From Rufibacter latericius (GTDB lineage Bacteria; Bacteroidota; Bacteroidia; Cytophagales; Hymenobacteraceae): a DNA stretch of 64,000 nucleotides. The notes beneath the pieces are model-generated. The model made no database searches. It was not told where the DNA came from and saw nothing but the letters and a program-made list of their open reading frames with translations. The stretch covers positions 1 to 64,000 of the forward strand of contig NZ_RJJD01000003.1 of NCBI RefSeq assembly GCF_003721515.1. Reading direction: 5' to 3'. This document shows, in pieces, positions 61,253 to 64,000 of the stretch. Each line of letters starts with the position of its first letter. The stretch's first letter is position 1. Made by a program: the position numbers and the translations under genes.

Positions 61253-64000
61253 ATGAATTCATTTATCAAAAATATAATCGGGTTCTCGCTCAAGAATCGG
61301 TTCCTAGTCTTTTTCATCACCGCGGGCATTGTGGTGGCAGGTATCTTCAGCTTCCTGCACACGCCCATTGAGGCGTTCCCTGATGTGACCAACACCCGGG
61401 TGCAGATCATCACCCAATGGCCCGGCCGCAGCGCAGAGGAAGTAGAGAAATTCGTGACCATTCCCATTGAGGTGGAGATGAACGTGGTACCTAAAAAGAC
61501 CAGCCTGCGGTCTATCTCGCTTTTCGGGTTGTCTGTGGTGACCATGATCTTTGAAGACGAGGTAGACGATTTCCATGCGCGTCAGTTGGTGGCCAATCAA
61601 TTGGCAACCGTGAACTTGCCCGAGGGCATTGACGCCGAAATGCAGCCCTCCGCGGGGCCTACCGGCGAGATCTTCCGCTACACCCTGGAAAGCAAAACCA
61701 AGGATGTACGCGAACTTAAAACCATTCAGGACTGGGTGATCGATCGCAAGCTGAAAGGCGTGCCCGGGATTGCCGATGTAGTGAGCTTTGGGGGAGAAGT
61801 AAAGACCTACGAGGTGAGCGTAGACCCCAGCCTGATTGGGAAATACAACATCACCGCGCCCGACGTGTACGAGGCCATTGCCAAGAGCAACCTCAACGTG
61901 GGCGGCGATGTGATCGAGAAGAACGGCCAGGCCTACGTGGTGCGGGGCATCGGGCAACTCAACAACATTGAGGAGATTGAAAACGTGATGGTCACCGACC
62001 GCAACGGCGTACCCGTGCTCATCCGGAACGTGGCTACGGTGACAGAATCGCACTTGCCTAACCTAGGTTATGTGGGTCGGGACGAGCAAACCAATCTGGT
62101 CGAAGGCATTGTGGTGATGCGCAAAAACGAGAACCCCAGCGAAGTGCTGGCCTCGCTTAAAAACAAGATCACCGAACTGAACGAGCAGGTGCTGCCTGAT
62201 GATGTGCAGATCAAACCTTTCTATGACCGCTCAGACCTGATTGGCTTCACCACTAAAACGGTATCGCACAACTTACTGGAAGGGATTGTACTGGTGACGG
62301 CCATCGTGTTCCTGTTCATGGCCGATTGGCGCACGACCATCACGGTGGCTATCATTATTCCGTTAGCCTTGCTCTTTGCATTCGTATGTATGCGTCTCAA
62401 AGGCATGTCAGCGAACCTGCTGTCCATGGGGGCCATTGACTTCGGGATTATCATTGACGGAGCCGTGGTGATGGTGGAAGGCCTCTTTGTGGTGCTGGAT
62501 AAAAAGGCACATGAGGTAGGTATGGCCCGCTATAATCTGCTTTCCAAGCGCGGCATCATTAAAAAAACCGCCATTGATCTGGGGAAATCTATTTTCTTTT
62601 CTAAGCTAATCATCATCACCGCCCTGCTGCCCATTTTTGCATTCCAGAAGGTGGAAGGAAAAATGTTCTCGCCGTTGGCCTACACATTGGGCTTTGCCTT
62701 GCTGGGTGCATTGTTCTTTACCCTCACGCTGGTGCCCGTGCTTTCCAGCATGCTTTTGAACAAAAACGTGCGGGAGAAAAACAATCCTTTTGTGAACTTC
62801 CTGAACAAGTACGTTTATAAAGGCTTCAGCTTCACTTACAAGCACAAGCGAGCAAGCCTGATAGTGGCGTTGGCCATCATGGCGGCGGGGCTTTTCACCT
62901 TCAAGTTCCTGGGCTCGGAGTTTCTGCCGCAGCTGAACGAAGGAGCGGTATACGTGCGGGCCAGCATGCCCATGAGTACTTCCCTGAAACAGTCCATAGA
63001 AATGTCAGAGAAGATCAGGAAAACCATCGGTTCTTTTGACGAGGTGAAACAGGTAATGTCACAAACGGGCCGGCCTAATGACGGAACGGACCCCACCGGT
63101 TTCTTCAACATAGAGATGCACGTAGACCTGAAGCCCAAAGAGAACTGGCAGCGGAAAGTAAGCAAAGAAGAACTCATCAGTGAAATGCAGACCAAGTTGG
63201 CGGCATACCAAGGCATCAGCTTTAACTTCTCGCAACCCATCATGGACAACGTGGAAGAAGCAGTGTCCGGGGTGAAAGGCTCCATGGCTGTGAAAGTGTT
63301 CGGCGATAACCTGCAACAATTGGAGGTGGTAGGCGAAAAGGTCTACAACGTCCTTAACAAGATTGAAGGGATTGATGACCTTGGCGTGATCAACTTAATC
63401 GGGCAGCCCGAAATGCAGATTGAACTGGACCAGCAGCGCATGGCTTCTTACGGCGTCTCCACCGCCGATGCGCAGGCCGTGATTGAGATGGCCATTGGCG
63501 GGAAAGGTGCCAGCAGCCTCTACGAAGGCGAGCGCAGGTTTGCTATCAGAATACGCTACCAACAGGAGTTCCGGAATAACGAGGAGCAGTTAGAGAACCT
63601 TCGGGTTCCCACCAGCCATGGCGGCAACATCTCCCTGAAGGAAATCGCCCGGATCAGTAGCGTGACCGGTCCTGCCTTTGTGTACCGCGAAGACAACGCC
63701 CGCTTTATTGCTGTGAAGTTCTCGGTACGAGGCCGTGACCTGGGCAGCACCATTAAGGAGGCGCAGGAAAAAGTAATCCAAAACGTAAAGCTGGACAAAA
63801 GCATGCACCTGGAGTGGAAAGGCGAATTTGAGAACCAGATCCGCGCCACCGACCGCCTGATGCAAGTGGTGCCGGTGAGTCTGGTGCTCATCTTCCTGAT
63901 CTTGTTTGCTTTGTTCGGCAACGGGAAAGACGCGGCGCTGGTGATCCTGAACGTGCCCTTCGCCCTAATTGGCGGTATTCTAGCCCTACTGATTACCCAT
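61253..64000 (+). CDS. Heavy-metal RND efflux pump (CzcA/CusA-like), partial at window end
   Basis: 916 residues are visible of an expected 1030-1450 or so, with no stop before the window ends. N-terminal helix (FLVFFITAGIVVAG) followed by the porter domain with TNTRVQIITQWPGRSAEEVE. The transmembrane signature MGAIDFGIIIDGAVVMVEG (helix 4) carries the proton-relay acids of the metal-specific HME-RND group, where drug pumps have different spacing. The second large loop has GRPNDGTDPTGFFNIEMHV. The HME signature makes divalent metals or Cu/Ag the likely substrate; which metal is not readable. The start ATG follows the adaptor gene by 109 bases. Confidence 0.93.
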   Translation, partial: MNSFIKNIIGFSLKNRFLVFFITAGIVVAGIFSFLHTPIEAFPDVTNTRVQIITQWPGRSAEEVEKFVTIPIEVEMNVVPKKTSLRSISLFGLSVVTMIFEDEVDDFHARQLVANQLATVNLPEGIDAEMQPSAGPTGEIFRYTLESKTKDVRELKTIQDWVIDRKLKGVPGIADVVSFGGEVKTYEVSVDPSLIGKYNITAPDVYEAIAKSNLNVGGDVIEKNGQAYVVRGIGQLNNIEEIENVMVTDRNGVPVLIRNVATVTESHLPNLGYVGRDEQTNLVEGIVVMRKNENPSEVLASLKNKITELNEQVLPDDVQIKPFYDRSDLIGFTTKTVSHNLLEGIVLVTAIVFLFMADWRTTITVAIIIPLALLFAFVCMRLKGMSANLLSMGAIDFGIIIDGAVVMVEGLFVVLDKKAHEVGMARYNLLSKRGIIKKTAIDLGKSIFFSKLIIITALLPIFAFQKVEGKMFSPLAYTLGFALLGALFFTLTLVPVLSSMLLNKNVREKNNPFVNFLNKYVYKGFSFTYKHKRASLIVALAIMAAGLFTFKFLGSEFLPQLNEGAVYVRASMPMSTSLKQSIEMSEKIRKTIGSFDEVKQVMSQTGRPNDGTDPTGFFNIEMHVDLKPKENWQRKVSKEELISEMQTKLAAYQGISFNFSQPIMDNVEEAVSGVKGSMAVKVFGDNLQQLEVVGEKVYNVLNKIEGIDDLGVINLIGQPEMQIELDQQRMASYGVSTADAQAVIEMAIGGKGASSLYEGERRFAIRIRYQQEFRNNEEQLENLRVPTSHGGNISLKEIARISSVTGPAFVYREDNARFIAVKFSVRGRDLGSTIKEAQEKVIQNVKLDKSMHLEWKGEFENQIRATDRLMQVVPVSLVLIFLILFALFGNGKDAALVILNVPFALIGGILALLITH

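Overview
The window looks like chromosomal DNA of a Bacteroidota bacterium of the order Cytophagales, probably Hymenobacteraceae (Rufibacter/Pontibacter-like). The placement is inference from: a SusC/SusD starch locus, gliding ABC genes gldA-gldF-gldG, three proteins with C-terminal type IX secretion sorting domains, candidate promoters of the TAnnTTTG type, few Shine-Dalgarno sequences, and moderate GC by eye. No rRNA, CRISPR array, insertion sequence or complete prophage was seen.

Layout. (1) 1-1224: a piece of a gene-cassette array with three attC-like folded sites around a lipoprotein gene and a small membrane-protein gene. No integrase is in view. A decayed stretch and a tRNA-Ser(GGA) follow. 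(2) 2091-9680, minus strand: asparaginase, TatD nuclease, two family-2 glycosyltransferases, polysaccharide deacetylase, a SpoIIE/RsbU-type phosphatase and a flippase-like membrane protein. (3) 9672-16726: housekeeping genes ruvC, HIT, greA, ppx, ppk and gyrB. The greA leader carries a promoter followed by a terminator-like hairpin. (4) 17456-22426: a ROK sugar kinase and two tandem secreted proteins joining an endosialidase-type (S74) chaperone to a type IX sorting domain. (5) 22579-46570: a starch/maltose utilisation locus.

The starch locus reads as follows. SusC, SusD and a SusE/F-like lipoprotein would bind and import maltodextrin. GH13 amylases are predicted on the cell surface, secreted, and in the periplasm. 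An MFS carrier would bring disaccharide into the cytoplasm. A GH65 phosphorylase and beta-phosphoglucomutase would then convert it to glucose plus glucose-6-phosphate, and the ROK kinase is a candidate for phosphorylating the free glucose. A LacI-family regulator sits divergent from susC. Palindromes centred on AAATCGATTT lie upstream of susC and between the divergent esterase and amylase genes, and a half copy precedes the regulator.

(6) 46867-57417: gldG/gldF/gldA, two short-chain dehydrogenases, a DUF695-RraB protein, an Mla-type lipid ABC transporter, a bifunctional nuclease, etfA/etfB and a small TPR protein. (7) 57491-64000: a strong hairpin with a T8 tract, a DtxR/MntR-like palindrome before an outer-membrane channel gene, and a czcCBA-type metal efflux operon. 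The efflux promoter carries four TCTAATC repeats at exact 11-bp spacing. czcA runs off the window.

Across the window a degenerate palindrome (arms close to AGGCCTGTTTTC and GAAAACAGGCCT) recurs in intergenic DNA and inside several terminators. All functions are read from sequence motifs by eye. No database search or folding program was run.
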